64,000 nt of DNA from Fluviicola sp. Lineage in GTDB: Bacteria > Bacteroidota > Bacteroidia > Flavobacteriales_D > Crocinitomicaceae. Positions 9,273 through 18,990 of the stretch are shown here, in pieces (within the stretch, counting starts at the first letter, position 1; each line of letters opens with the position of its first letter). The translations under genes and the position numbers were made by a program. The stretch is from the NCBI GenBank assembly GCA_029866325.1, contig JARWZO010000019.1, forward strand, positions 1 to 64,000, in the 5' to 3' direction. The notes beneath the pieces are model-generated. The model was not told the DNA's origin and did not search any database. It was given only the letters and a program-made list of their open reading frames with translations.

Positions 9273-10424
9273 TTGAATGAATTTCAGCAAAAATTAACCA
9301 CTGTAAGTAATCATTTCACGAATGGCGATTTACACTTGGGGTTTCGTCAATTGGTAGATTGTGTGCTTGATGCCCAACAAAAAGCATTTTATCAAATATG
9401 TATTCAACACACCGAATGGTTGCATGATCAAGAGCCGCCAAACGAATTGGTCGTTGAACGCTCGCTTGAATTCATTGAAAAACTCAAACAGGTTAATGTA
9501 CAATCAAGTGATCGAAGCAAGGCTTTACTAACAGCTAAAAACCTCACAAAAACATACAGCGGACGACGATTCAAAATTGAGAACATTTCCCTAGAAATTC
9601 ATCCGGGAGATGTTTGGGGACTTGTAGGCGAAAACGGAAATGGTAAAACGACGCTTTTACGCATTTTAGCCCAAGATCTCTCTTATGATACAGGCGAATT
9701 GACTTATCAGCTGCAAGGAACAGAACTGGAAAAGTATGATTTACGTACAAAACTCACATACATTCCTCAACGCACGTCAGCTTGGTATGGGTCATTGAAA
9801 AGCAATCTAAAATTCACCGCTACACACTATGGCGTAAAACCGGACGAAAATGAGTTATTGGTACTCATGATGATTATCCGTTTTGGACTATGGAAATACC
9901 GCAATCACCAATGGAGTCAACTTTCTTCAGGCTTCAAAATGCGCTTTGAGTTGGCCCGCACCTTTTTGCGTTCACCCAAGATTTTGTTGTTGGACGAACC
10001 GCTTGCAAACCTAGACGTGTTAGCTCAACAATTGATTTTAGAAGATTTAAAAAGCATTTCACAAAGTATTTCCAATCCGGTTGGAATTGTATTGAGCTCT
10101 CAACAGCTTTTTGAGGTCGAAAAAATATCAGATAAAGTGCTTTTTCTGAAAAACGGTGTTCCAACACATTTATCAGAAGCCAATCGCTTAAAAGCACAAT
10201 CCACATCAGTCATAGAATTTGATGTTGAGGCATCCCGCGAAGAATTGACGAAAGCTCTTGAAACGTTTATAAATATTGAATTGTCGTATAACGGCGGACT
10301 TTACGTTGCTACCATTGGTCTTCCGGACGCAATGAATCTTTTATTAGCCGCATTTGTGCGATACAACATCAAGGTGAAATACATTCGTGATATTTCTCAC
10401 TCAACCCGCCGTTTGTTTATCTAA
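9273..10424 (+). CDS. ABC transporter ATP-binding protein with N-terminal extension
   Basis: 383 aa. The frame has no ATG near its beginning; TTG at 9273 is the only sensible start, 15 bp after an in-frame stop. Residues 1-85 form a helical extension without recognised domain. The nucleotide-binding domain runs from about 90 to 300: Walker A GENGNGKTT, a degenerate signature LSSGFKMRFELAR (canonical LSGGQ partly lost) and Walker B ILLLDEPLANLD. A C-terminal domain of 70 residues follows, as in exporters that hold an accessory domain. The next gene, 9 bp downstream, is a large membrane protein, so the two probably form an ABC exporter. Substrate unknown. Confidence 0.85.
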   Translation: MNEFQQKLTTVSNHFTNGDLHLGFRQLVDCVLDAQQKAFYQICIQHTEWLHDQEPPNELVVERSLEFIEKLKQVNVQSSDRSKALLTAKNLTKTYSGRRFKIENISLEIHPGDVWGLVGENGNGKTTLLRILAQDLSYDTGELTYQLQGTELEKYDLRTKLTYIPQRTSAWYGSLKSNLKFTATHYGVKPDENELLVLMMIIRFGLWKYRNHQWSQLSSGFKMRFELARTFLRSPKILLLDEPLANLDVLAQQLILEDLKSISQSISNPVGIVLSSQQLFEVEKISDKVLFLKNGVPTHLSEANRLKAQSTSVIEFDVEASREELTKALETFINIELSYNGGLYVATIGLPDAMNLLLAAFVRYNIKVKYIRDISHSTRRLFI

Positions 10425-10433
10425 ACCACTATC

Positions 10434-12164
10434 ATGAAATCACTTCGCAAACTCGATACATATATCCTAGAACGATACCCGATTGTTTGGCATTCAAAAG
10501 TAGTTTATCTGTTTTTTGGCGGACTGCTGATGTGGCTTGCCTATTTTTTTATTGGATACTTAATTACAGATATTGAATTTTTAAAAACAGAAGATATTAA
10601 TGACTACTTTTTTGATTCGGCGGTAGTGGGTTTGCATTCTTTTATCTTCATCATTGTTCTTACCATTTGGGCTTTATTCTTCTTTAAAAAGAATGCGATA
10701 AGACATTATTATCCACTGAAAAAATTCTACTTCACGAAACTGTTTGTGTTAATTCAACTTGGACTATTGCCCTACGCTAGCGTACATGTACCTTTTCATT
10801 ACGGAATCGCGCTAAAAACAAAACAATTGGTACCATTGGATCAATTAAAAATGAATGCTAAGACAGCCAATCTTGCACTTGCTTTTCTTTCTGATAAGGA
10901 TTCTTATGACATTTACAATCGCGACTTTCTTCTATCAAAACCATTGGAAATCATTCAATTTGATCGAAATTACTCTACGTGGACACGAACGAATAATTTT
11001 CTTGACAAAGATTCATTAAGTTATGACGCGAACAAACACCCAGATCGAACCATTCAAATCAACGGCACTGATTTTCAATTTTTGACCTACCACAGGATCA
11101 CGTATCATACTAAATGTGATAACTATTATTTTGATTATGTCGATTCTTTCTTAACGATGGATTCCACCTTCAAACGCTATAGCATCTATAATTATTCAAA
11201 CATCCGTTACTCTAGATTTAGTTACTCACGTTATGACGAATATGAAAGCAATCTTAAATCCACCGAATATCGAAACGAGTATTTGCCAACGGTGCACCGC
11301 TGGTTGAAAAATGATGAAAAGGATTCTATTGAAAATGCCATTTCTAATTTCAAAATCTTACTTAATCGCTATAATATCGTTTGTTTTATAGATGAACGGT
11401 TTTGGGTAAATTACTTATCCAGAGAGCAATATGCAAATTTCCACTCTTCTCTTTTAAATGAAGACTTAGAAAACGATTATCTAAAATACATCAAACAAAA
11501 CTACGCTGAAGCTAAGATTGATCTAGCCAATTACATGTATCATCAGAATTCTTTCGAACCCATATTTGGATATGATCTTTATACACTAGACCAGATTAAT
11601 TATAATGCAAACATGGCTTTTTTTGAGCCGTTTAATATTGAGGTAAACTTTTTGTTGCCTTTGGTCTTTGTATTCTTCTTTGGGCTTTTCTTTTTAATCT
11701 TCGATTTTGCACATTTTATTCAGCTCGTCATTACTATTCCAATAGGTGGTGCGCTCATCATTATATTCGGTTTGGCAGTCTCGCTTATACATGAATATAG
11801 TTACAGTCACAGAGTTGGATATCAGTCTTTTGACGTTTTACTATCAACGTTACTTCTAATAATATCCATTATTGTTCTTCTGCTTGCCATTTTCTCTGTG
11901 TACAACTCTTTTTTTAGTAAGCGTGTTTCTGGAATTCTAGTGAATTTAGGATACGTAGTTGCTCCTTTTTTCCCTGGGTTTGTAATCTATTTTTTTGAGG
12001 AACATTCCAAAGAATTCGTTCTTGATTTCTGTACTGGAGAATCCTATTTAAAAAATTCTTTTTGGCTTGATCTTCTCACACCAAGTGTGATTTTTCCTCT
12101 GGCATTTATTGCTTCAGTAAGCTACTTTGCGCTTATCAAAAAATGGTATGCAAAATCCGAATAG
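10434..12164 (+). CDS. Multi-pass membrane protein, probable partner of the preceding ABC ATPase
   Basis: 576 aa. Two hydrophobic segments flank residues 25-90, a third lies near 100-115, then a 260-residue polar region rich in Tyr/Asn/Asp (about 130-390) that is presumably outside the cytoplasm, then a cluster of about five membrane helices to the C terminus. No family is recognised. The layout (membrane helices, large soluble insert, more helices) resembles ABC-2-like or FtsX-like permeases only in outline. It starts 9 bp after the ABC ATPase stop, supporting one transcript. A membrane subunit of a two-gene exporter is the simplest reading. Confidence 0.6.
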   Translation: MKSLRKLDTYILERYPIVWHSKVVYLFFGGLLMWLAYFFIGYLITDIEFLKTEDINDYFFDSAVVGLHSFIFIIVLTIWALFFFKKNAIRHYYPLKKFYFTKLFVLIQLGLLPYASVHVPFHYGIALKTKQLVPLDQLKMNAKTANLALAFLSDKDSYDIYNRDFLLSKPLEIIQFDRNYSTWTRTNNFLDKDSLSYDANKHPDRTIQINGTDFQFLTYHRITYHTKCDNYYFDYVDSFLTMDSTFKRYSIYNYSNIRYSRFSYSRYDEYESNLKSTEYRNEYLPTVHRWLKNDEKDSIENAISNFKILLNRYNIVCFIDERFWVNYLSREQYANFHSSLLNEDLENDYLKYIKQNYAEAKIDLANYMYHQNSFEPIFGYDLYTLDQINYNANMAFFEPFNIEVNFLLPLVFVFFFGLFFLIFDFAHFIQLVITIPIGGALIIIFGLAVSLIHEYSYSHRVGYQSFDVLLSTLLLIISIIVLLLAIFSVYNSFFSKRVSGILVNLGYVVAPFFPGFVIYFFEEHSKEFVLDFCTGESYLKNSFWLDLLTPSVIFPLAFIASVSYFALIKKWYAKSE

Positions 12165-12187
12165 CTCTTTTCAAAACTTTTCGGGTT

Positions 12188-13285
12188 TTACCTCAACAAA
12201 TAAGCTGTACTTCGTCCGCCCGATTGATCTTTCACCAATACTTCTTTGGCGATTAAATCATTGATGTCGCGCAAGGCTGAATCGGGTGAACATTTGCAAA
12301 TTTTTGCCCATTTGGTAGAAGTGAGTTTTCCTACGAAGCCATCTAGTAAGCGATTCACCATAGCGGTTTGACGTTCATTCATTGATACATGACGATTGCG
12401 CTCCCAAAAATTTGATTTCTGGAAGATTGTTGCCAAATCGGCTTCACTGTCCTGCAATGCTGCGTGAAGGCAGTTCAAAAACCAATCTATCCAAGGTGTA
12501 ATATCCAAATCACCGCGCTGACTTGCTTCCAAGATCGAATAGTAGGCATTGCGCTCACGACGAATTTGTGCCGACATACTGTAATAGCGCTGGTTGATTC
12601 CTTCGGATTTGGTCAACAGCATATCCGTTATTGCACGGGCAATACGACCATTACCGTCATCAAACGGGTGAATGGTAACAAACCAAAAGTGCGCAATCGC
12701 AGCTTTGATTACGGGAGCCATGCGGGAAGGAGCGTTAAACCATTTCAGAAAAAAATCCATTTCATCGGGAACGTATTGTGCCTCGGGCGCCCTAAAATGA
12801 ACGCGTTCGCGCCCCATCGCTCCTGAAACCACTTGCATTGGTCCGTCTCTATCATCTCGCCACTCGCCTACCTTAATAGAGATTCTTCCTGAATAACCGC
12901 TTGGGAAAAGTGTATTGTGCCAACCGAACAAGCGCTCTTTGGTCAATGGCTCATTGCAGTTCAATGTGGCATCCAACAACATCTCTACCAACCCATCAAT
13001 ATGACGATCAGAAGGAATCAAACCTGCTATTTCCATTCCGAGTTTACGCGCAATGGAAGAACGCACCTCGTCGGTTGTCAATAATTCACCTTCTATTTCG
13101 GAAGATTTGATGAGATCACTGGTCAAAACACGTAATACGGTTTCTTCCTGAAGCGGAAAACCTAAAGCATGCAACTTCCCTACCAACGCACCTTGTTTAC
13201 GCGTTACACTCTCCAGTATTTCTCCGATTTGTTCAAAATCGATTTCAAACTCCGGCCATGCTCGTAATTGATAGATGAAAGGCAT
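12188..13285 (-). CDS. Fic family protein (predicted AMP transferase) with N-terminal inhibitory motif
   Basis: 365 aa. Fic proteins transfer AMP or another nucleotide moiety to target hydroxyls. The active-site loop HPFDDGNGRIAR is complete at residues 206-217 (His206, Asp210, Asn212, Arg214, Arg217). An N-terminal helix carries the inhibitory pattern S/T-xxx-E-G at 61-66, as in class II Fic proteins that hold their own brake; the first 85 residues resemble the DUF4172 domain. The C-terminal 50 residues look like a winged helix (KWAKICKCSPDSALRDINDL), so the protein may bind DNA, possibly its own promoter. No antitoxin gene adjoins it, consistent with the internal brake. Its promoter is buried in a 51-bp-period repeat. 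Confidence 0.9.
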   Translation of the reverse strand: MPFIYQLRAWPEFEIDFEQIGEILESVTRKQGALVGKLHALGFPLQEETVLRVLTSDLIKSSEIEGELLTTDEVRSSIARKLGMEIAGLIPSDRHIDGLVEMLLDATLNCNEPLTKERLFGWHNTLFPSGYSGRISIKVGEWRDDRDGPMQVVSGAMGRERVHFRAPEAQYVPDEMDFFLKWFNAPSRMAPVIKAAIAHFWFVTIHPFDDGNGRIARAITDMLLTKSEGINQRYYSMSAQIRRERNAYYSILEASQRGDLDITPWIDWFLNCLHAALQDSEADLATIFQKSNFWERNRHVSMNERQTAMVNRLLDGFVGKLTSTKWAKICKCSPDSALRDINDLIAKEVLVKDQSGGRSTAYLLR

Positions 13286-13286
13286 A

Positions 13287-13389
13287 TTCTCCGCTTTTTA
13301 CACATCAAATATACGATTTTTCTCCGCATAAAAAAAAATAACCGCAAAATTTGCGGATATAAATCTTCTATTCTCCGCATGTAGTAACT
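13287..13389 (-). promoter_or_regulatory. Fic promoter embedded in a 51-bp-period CCGC repeat
   Basis: On the plus strand CCGC cores lie at 13291, 13324, 13342 and 13375, giving two interleaved pairs each exactly 51 bp apart; an inverted GCGG follows the third copy. On the minus strand a Bacteroidota -7 element TATATTTG (13306-13313) sits between the first two cores, about 20 bp from the Fic ATG. This looks like an operator array overlapping the promoter. Confidence 0.55.
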
Positions 13390-13398
13390 GAAGTAGGT

Positions 13399-14559
13399 TT
13401 ATTTTTTGAGCTCAAACTTACCGTCGTCGGTGATATCCCAAGGAATTTCAGGGAAATCCATTTTACACAAACGACGAATCTCAGCCAATACTTGTTTGTT
13501 CGGATCGATGGTTGGTCCACCCTCGCCCAATTGCTGGATAGAAACGATCTCACCACGCACAAAATCACCGTTGCGTTTGAAGTACAATTTATACACCGGC
13601 GCAATACCACTTACACCAGATAAGCTGAATCGCGCATAGGTTGCGAAATTCCCCATGGAATAGGTAATAAATTTTCCTTTGTAACAATCAATCGCACGTG
13701 TTACGTGCGGTCCATGACCAAGCACCATATCTGCTCCGGCATCAATGGCCATGTGCGCAAATTCGTAGACATTCCCACGATTTTCGCCCACAAACTCTTC
13801 TGTTTTACGTGTTACATTGGTGCGTGAACGACCTTCGGCTCCACCGTGAAAGGAAACCAAAACGATGTCCGAAATGGCATCCAATTCAGTGATAATCTTT
13901 TTAGCACGTTCGTATTCATTGAGTTTCAAGCAACCCGAATTTGGTGCAAAAGCAGTGAGCCCGATTACCAATCCTTTTACATGAATCGTATCCCAAGGGC
14001 AGGTTTCCAATCCGGCATATTTGATTCCTTTGGCTTTGAGCACTTTTTGCGTATTGGTTCTTCCCGGTTCACCGAAATCGCCCATGTGGTTGTTCGCAAC
14101 CGAAACCATGTCAAATCCGGCATCTTTTAAATGATCAACCACATATTCCGGTTGACGAAACGCATAACATTTACTCGGATCGCTGCATGCTTTCACATCT
14201 CCTCCGCTGTTCAACACCGTTCCTTCCAGGTTCCCGAAAGTCAAATCGGCATTGCGGAGAATGTCTTTCAACGGATCAAGAATATTTTGACCGTTTGCAG
14301 GTAATAGATCAGCACTCGGATAATTGGTACCAAGCATCATATCGCCAACGGCAATCAAACTGATTAGTGAATCGTCGGCAGGCTGATCAATAGGAGCATG
14401 AACGAAATTCCCGCGACCATTTCCAATCCATTTAAAAGGAACAGTTTTGAAATAAACAACTGTTGCCACAATCGGCACAACAACTCCGCACAACATGAGT
14501 GCATTTCGGGTAGATGATTTCATATACAAAGACATGACTGCGTTAAACGAATCACTCAT
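13399..14559 (-). CDS. CapA family protein, metallophosphatase fold
   Basis: 386 aa. CapA-like proteins have a calcineurin-type phosphoesterase fold and were first named from poly-gamma-glutamate capsule synthesis. The metal-site motifs appear in order: AVGDMMLG near residue 70, FGNLEG near 110, VANNHMGD near 155, VSFHGG near 225 and GHGPHV near 270. One membrane segment near residues 18-38 (or from Met13 on) makes it a single-pass inner-membrane protein with its domain in the periplasm. No capsule genes adjoin it, so it may act on cell-envelope material more generally. Starts at Met9 or Met13 are also possible. Confidence 0.8.
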   Translation of the reverse strand: MSDSFNAVMSLYMKSSTRNALMLCGVVVPIVATVVYFKTVPFKWIGNGRGNFVHAPIDQPADDSLISLIAVGDMMLGTNYPSADLLPANGQNILDPLKDILRNADLTFGNLEGTVLNSGGDVKACSDPSKCYAFRQPEYVVDHLKDAGFDMVSVANNHMGDFGEPGRTNTQKVLKAKGIKYAGLETCPWDTIHVKGLVIGLTAFAPNSGCLKLNEYERAKKIITELDAISDIVLVSFHGGAEGRSRTNVTRKTEEFVGENRGNVYEFAHMAIDAGADMVLGHGPHVTRAIDCYKGKFITYSMGNFATYARFSLSGVSGIAPVYKLYFKRNGDFVRGEIVSIQQLGEGGPTIDPNKQVLAEIRRLCKMDFPEIPWDITDDGKFELKK

Positions 14560-14632
14560 GAAAAGGTTACTACAAAAAAGGATTCTTCATCAATCTAACG
14601 GTTTTGAACTGCTATTAATACGGCAAATACAC

Positions 14633-14640
14633 TAACTTTG
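14633..14640 (+). promoter_or_regulatory. -7 promoter element of alaS
   Basis: TAACTTTG matches the Bacteroidota -7 consensus TAnnTTTG and lies 33 bp before the alaS ATG. No exact -33 TTG at standard spacing is seen. Confidence 0.55.
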
Positions 14641-14672
14641 CCACTTCAAATTGTGAAACAAAACCGTTTAGC

Positions 14673-17294
14673 ATGACTGTACAGGAAATACGCACGCATT
14701 TTTTTGAATTTTTCGCTTCGAAACAACACCAGATTGTTCCTTCCGCCCCAATGGTGGTAAAAAATGATCCTACATTGATGTTTACGAATGCCGGTATGAA
14801 CCAGTTCAAGGATTTTTTCTTGGGCAATGCCGTACCGAAAAATCCACGTGTGGCCAATTCCCAAAAATGTTTGCGGGTTTCAGGAAAACACAACGATTTG
14901 GAAGAAGTAGGTGTTGATACCTATCACCATACCATGTTCGAAATGCTTGGAAACTGGTCGTTTGGTGATTACTTTAAAGAAGAAGCTATTTCATGGGCTT
15001 GGGAATTGTTGACCGAAGTTTACAAAATACCGAAAGACCGCTTATACGTTACCGTGTTTGAAGGTGATGAGAAAGACGGCGTTCCAAGAGATCAGGAATC
15101 GTATGATATCTGGAAACGCTTCATTGCCGAAGATCGGATCATCATGGCTTCCAAAAAAGATAACTTTTGGGAAATGGGCGATACCGGTCCGTGTGGTCCG
15201 TGTACCGAAATTCACGTTGATAACCGCATTGAATCTGAGCGCGCTAAAGGCGACGGAAAACAATGGGTCAACCAAGATCATCCGCAAGTTGTGGAAATCT
15301 GGAACAACGTATTCATGCAATTTAACCGCAAAGCCGATAGTAGTTTGGAACCGCTTCCTGCTACACACGTGGATACGGGAATGGGCTTGGAACGTTTGGC
15401 CATGACCATGCAGGGAAAAACCTCCAATTACGATATTGACTTGTTTCAAGCCTTGATCAGTCACATGGAACAGGTTTCAGGAAAAAAATATGGCGCCGAC
15501 GAACCAACAGACATTGCACTGCGTGTAATTGCAGATCATATTCGTGCAATCGCTTTCTCTATCGCCGACGGACAATTACCTTCCAATACCGGAGCCGGAT
15601 ATGTCATTCGTCGTATTCTGCGCCGCGCTGTTCGTTACGGCTACCAGACATTGGGTTTGAAAGAACCGTTCATGGCAGGTTTATCCGCTGTTTTGGCTGA
15701 TGTTATGGGCGATGCGTTCAACGAATTAAATTCCCAAAAAAGTCTCATCGAACAAGTGATTCGCGAAGAAGAATTAAGTTTCTTCCGCACGCTGGAACAA
15801 GGTTTAAAACGCATTGAAAACTTGATGGATAGCGCTCGTTCGGCCAATAAAACCGTGCTTAGCGGAGCAGATGTATTTGAGTTGTACGATACCTTCGGGT
15901 TTCCGTTTGACTTGACGTCATTGATTGCTCGCGAGAATAATTTATCCGTTGATGAAGAAGCATTTAACGCCGAATTACAGCAACAAAAAGACCGTTCTCG
16001 CGCTGCTACAGCTATTGAAACCGATGACTGGGTAGAATTGAAAGACGACCACAGTGAAGAATTTGTGGGCTACGATGTATTGAAAGCCAACATCGAAATT
16101 GTGAAATACCGAAAGGTATCGCAAAAACAACGTGCGTTTTATCAATTGGTATTCAACCTTACACCGTTTTATGCTGAAGGCGGCGGTCAAGTGGGTGATA
16201 CGGGAACTATTTCCAATGATTTTGAAACCGTTACCATTTTCGATACAAAAAAAGAAAACGGACTCATCGTGCATTTATCGGAAACATTACCGGAACATTT
16301 ACACGCCCATTTCAGCGCAAAAGTTGATGCAAAAAAACGTCAGTTATCTGCTAGTAATCACTCGGCGACACACTTGTTGCACCATGCACTCAGAACTGTT
16401 TTAGGAACGCATGTAGAACAAAAAGGATCATTGGTAAATCCATCGCATTTGCGTTTTGACTTCTCGCACTTTTCAAAAGTGACCGATGAACAATTAGCAG
16501 AAATAGAAGCAATGGTGATTTCAGCCATTCGCGAAAATCAACCCTTGGTTGAAAAGCGCAATGTTCCGATTGAAGTAGCTACAGAAATGGGCGCTATGGC
16601 TTTGTTTGGTGAAAAATACGGTGATACGGTTCGCGTGATTCAATTCGGTGAATCGGTGGAATTGTGCGGTGGAACCCATGTGCAATCTACCGGTCAGATC
16701 AGCTTATTCAAGTTGCGCTCAGAATCGGCAGTTGCAGCCGGAATTCGTCGTATAGAAGCCATTACAAACGAAGCAGTGGAACGTTATTACGCCGAACAAG
16801 AGGCGAAATTGGAAACCGTAAACGAGTTGTTGCGCAATCCGAAAGACCTGCCAAAAGCAGTTGAAGATTTGATTTCGCGCAACAATCAGCTCTCAAAGCA
16901 GGTTGAATTCTTCAAGAAAGAGCAAGCCAAACAAGTAAAAGTGCAATTAAAAGCAAGTATTCAACAGCTTGGTGAAGTTTCCCTATTGGAAGCTGTGATT
17001 GATTTGGATGCAGCCTCAGTGAAAGATATTCTTTTCCAATTGAAAGGCGAGGTTCCTAACTTGGTTTCCATAATTGGATCAACAGATGAAGACAAATGTG
17101 CTATTAGCATTTGCATAGCCGAGGAATTGTCAGGAAGTCGCAACTGGCATGCCGGAACCATTGTAAAAACAGTAGCTCCATTGATTCAGGGCGGCGGTGG
17201 CGGTCAACCGTTTTTCGCTACAGCTGGTGGAAAAGATGCCTCTGGCTTGAAAAACGCAATCAACGAAGCGAAATCATTATTGGCACTTAATTGA
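14673..17294 (+). CDS. alaS: Alanyl-tRNA synthetase
   Basis: 873 aa, full length for the bacterial enzyme. It charges tRNA-Ala with alanine and edits mischarged serine and glycine. The class II catalytic core starts at residue 1 (FFEFFASKQHQIVPSAP, then the FTNAGMNQFKDFFLG motif), the tRNA-recognition region follows, the editing domain carries HSATHLLHHAL around residue 565 and CGGTH around 665 with the zinc-binding His and Cys, and the C-terminal segment has a coiled coil (about 710-760) and the glycine-rich GGGGGQPFFATAGG typical of the C-Ala domain. Single gene with its own promoter. Confidence 0.98.
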   Translation: MTVQEIRTHFFEFFASKQHQIVPSAPMVVKNDPTLMFTNAGMNQFKDFFLGNAVPKNPRVANSQKCLRVSGKHNDLEEVGVDTYHHTMFEMLGNWSFGDYFKEEAISWAWELLTEVYKIPKDRLYVTVFEGDEKDGVPRDQESYDIWKRFIAEDRIIMASKKDNFWEMGDTGPCGPCTEIHVDNRIESERAKGDGKQWVNQDHPQVVEIWNNVFMQFNRKADSSLEPLPATHVDTGMGLERLAMTMQGKTSNYDIDLFQALISHMEQVSGKKYGADEPTDIALRVIADHIRAIAFSIADGQLPSNTGAGYVIRRILRRAVRYGYQTLGLKEPFMAGLSAVLADVMGDAFNELNSQKSLIEQVIREEELSFFRTLEQGLKRIENLMDSARSANKTVLSGADVFELYDTFGFPFDLTSLIARENNLSVDEEAFNAELQQQKDRSRAATAIETDDWVELKDDHSEEFVGYDVLKANIEIVKYRKVSQKQRAFYQLVFNLTPFYAEGGGQVGDTGTISNDFETVTIFDTKKENGLIVHLSETLPEHLHAHFSAKVDAKKRQLSASNHSATHLLHHALRTVLGTHVEQKGSLVNPSHLRFDFSHFSKVTDEQLAEIEAMVISAIRENQPLVEKRNVPIEVATEMGAMALFGEKYGDTVRVIQFGESVELCGGTHVQSTGQISLFKLRSESAVAAGIRRIEAITNEAVERYYAEQEAKLETVNELLRNPKDLPKAVEDLISRNNQLSKQVEFFKKEQAKQVKVQLKASIQQLGEVSLLEAVIDLDAASVKDILFQLKGEVPNLVSIIGSTDEDKCAISICIAEELSGSRNWHAGTIVKTVAPLIQGGGGGQPFFATAGGKDASGLKNAINEAKSLLALN

Positions 17295-17450
17295 TCGATT
17301 GTTGACAAAATAATCTTCGGTTGTTGGTGAAAGTTTCAATTCTGTTTTTATCTTAGGCACGTCTTTCGTCGCTTAAACCGGTTTTATTTCGATAAAAATG
17401 CATCCGCTTTAGCCATGTTTAGATGCTAAACTTTTATCAAAATCTACTTT

Positions 17451-17882
17451 ATGAAAAAATTATTTTACATTCTACTTGCACCGGTTGTATTGAGCTTAGG
17501 AGCTTGTAACATGGCTGATGACGCTGATTACGAAAACATGGCGAATGACATTTGTGACTGTGTAAACAAAAACACAGATGGCATTTCGGAAGGAATGAAA
17601 ACAGCTATCGTTGATGCCGTTAACTCAGGTAAAGATGTTGAAACTGCTGTTCAAGAAATTGCTATGAAAGATCCTGCGCAAGCGATGAAAGATGCAGAGG
17701 AAATGATGAAGCTGGAAGCCGGAATGACTAAATGTGGTGAAGACTTAGAGAAAAAGTATGAAAACGTTTATTCGTCAGATACCGAAGCTGAAGTTCAGAA
17801 AAAATTGGTGGAAACACTTAAAAAGAACAAATCATGTTCGTTTACTTATGCGATGTATAAGTTGGGAACTCAAATGAAATAA
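17451..17882 (+). CDS. Hypothetical lipoprotein, 143 aa
   Basis: Signal peptide with lipobox L-G-A-C (Cys19). The mature part is a small helical protein with four further cysteines in pairs (CDC near 36, single Cys near 101 and 133), suggesting disulfides in the periplasm, and many Met/Lys/Glu. No family is recognised. It is monocistronic and followed by a strong terminator. Small acidic-helical lipoproteins of this type are common in Bacteroidota. Confidence 0.75.
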   Translation: MKKLFYILLAPVVLSLGACNMADDADYENMANDICDCVNKNTDGISEGMKTAIVDAVNSGKDVETAVQEIAMKDPAQAMKDAEEMMKLEAGMTKCGEDLEKKYENVYSSDTEAEVQKKLVETLKKNKSCSFTYAMYKLGTQMK

Positions 17883-17902
17883 GCAACTTGCTTTTCGTTA
17901 TG

Positions 17903-17937
17903 AACGCTCATTCGCCAATAGGTGGATGAGCGTTTTT
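17903..17937 (+). terminator. Terminator after the 17451-17882 lipoprotein gene
   Basis: A 14-bp stem with two G-T pairs (AACGCTCAT... pairing with ...ATGAGCGTT, loop AATA) followed by T residues, about 20 bp after the stop codon. Confidence 0.85.
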
Positions 17938-18000
17938 AGTTACCTTTAGTTGCATTGAACCAAACACCTGCTTTGTTGTACCGAGTGTAAAATACTAGAT

Positions 18001-18990
18001 ATGCAACGATTACTGATCTTACTCATTTCAATCATAGCAAGCACCAACACGTTATTAGCTGACGAAGGTATTAAGCGCCTTCCTAGCTTTTTGGTCGTTT
18101 CATCAGAAAAAGATCCATCGCTCAGAAACGGTAAAGCTGTCTTTGAGTTTGAAATTCTAAATGGAGAACTCAAACAATACGCCGATCAGCTTTCTCCCGT
18201 TCAGGGCTCGTGCAACGGTGAAGCTTTCAATTTTGCAATGCCTAAAAACGGAATCTATACCAAAGAAGTTCTTGAAGGCAAGTATATCTTCCAATTTTAT
18301 ACTGACGGATATTATGAAATCTATTCTGATTCGGTATCCATCAAACAGGGATATCGCACCAAAGTACAACTCCGTTTCGACTATGCCGATATGGAAATCA
18401 TATCTGACAAGCCGGTCATTTACCTCTATCCTACTGCTAACCTGGAAGTCACAACCACAGTAAAACCAAACGGCAAATTTCTCTTTACCTACCCGACTTA
18501 CGAAAACGGTTGGAAAGGAACAGCACACCCTGACGGAAGTATTACGATAGCTGACAAAAATTATCCGTACCTGTTTTGGGAAGGTTCGCACAAAATGACC
18601 GCTGCCGATATGGATTTGACAAAAGGTTACATGGTGAAAGGCGATTCTATTACTGCATTTCTGGAAAGGAACCTGACGCAAATGGGGCTCAATGATCGTG
18701 AAATGACCGATTTTATTACCTATTGGGGTCCGCGAATGGCTGGAAATGGTCAGCAATTTGTACAATTCATCTTCAATGACGAATGCAACCGATTTGCCGA
18801 TTTAAGCATATCACCGGCTCCGGCGCAGATTTTCCGTGTGTACATGATTTGGGCACCCGTTCCCGATGGGGTGGTTATGATGCCACAGCCACAAGAATTC
18901 AAGACCGTAAAACGCGACCAGTTTTATGCCATTGAATGGGGCGGATCGGAAGTAAAATTCGAATTATTTTACTGTAAAACGAACGACTGA
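18001..18990 (+). CDS. Tandem secreted paralog 1 of 7 (KPVIYLYP/EWGG family)
   Basis: 329 aa, first gene of the seven-gene array. A signal peptide ends near TLLA (residue 20), so the protein leaves the cytoplasm. Residues ~30-130 form a beta-rich domain with the pattern EGKYIFQFYTDGYYEIYSDSV, which resembles carboxypeptidase-regulatory or PEGA-like sandwiches. The conserved C-terminal domain starts at KPVIYLYP (137-144) and continues with FTYPTYENGWKGTAHPDG, NYPYLFWEG, AFLERNLTQMGLNDRE, FITYWGPRM and ends with IEWGGSE. No enzyme motif is recognised. I recall uncharacterised secreted proteins of Firmicutes and candidate phyla with the same block, unverified. Its stop overlaps the next start (TGATG). 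Confidence 0.85.
   Translation: MQRLLILLISIIASTNTLLADEGIKRLPSFLVVSSEKDPSLRNGKAVFEFEILNGELKQYADQLSPVQGSCNGEAFNFAMPKNGIYTKEVLEGKYIFQFYTDGYYEIYSDSVSIKQGYRTKVQLRFDYADMEIISDKPVIYLYPTANLEVTTTVKPNGKFLFTYPTYENGWKGTAHPDGSITIADKNYPYLFWEGSHKMTAADMDLTKGYMVKGDSITAFLERNLTQMGLNDREMTDFITYWGPRMAGNGQQFVQFIFNDECNRFADLSISPAPAQIFRVYMIWAPVPDGVVMMPQPQEFKTVKRDQFYAIEWGGSEVKFELFYCKTND

Noticed and set aside
12188-13285. Fic toxin-antitoxin pair
   Set aside because: No separate antitoxin gene adjoins it; the inhibitory helix is within the protein itself.
18157-18765. 202-codon antisense frame inside paralog 1
   Set aside because: It is a shadow of the conserved protein on the other strand, with no promoter or start context.
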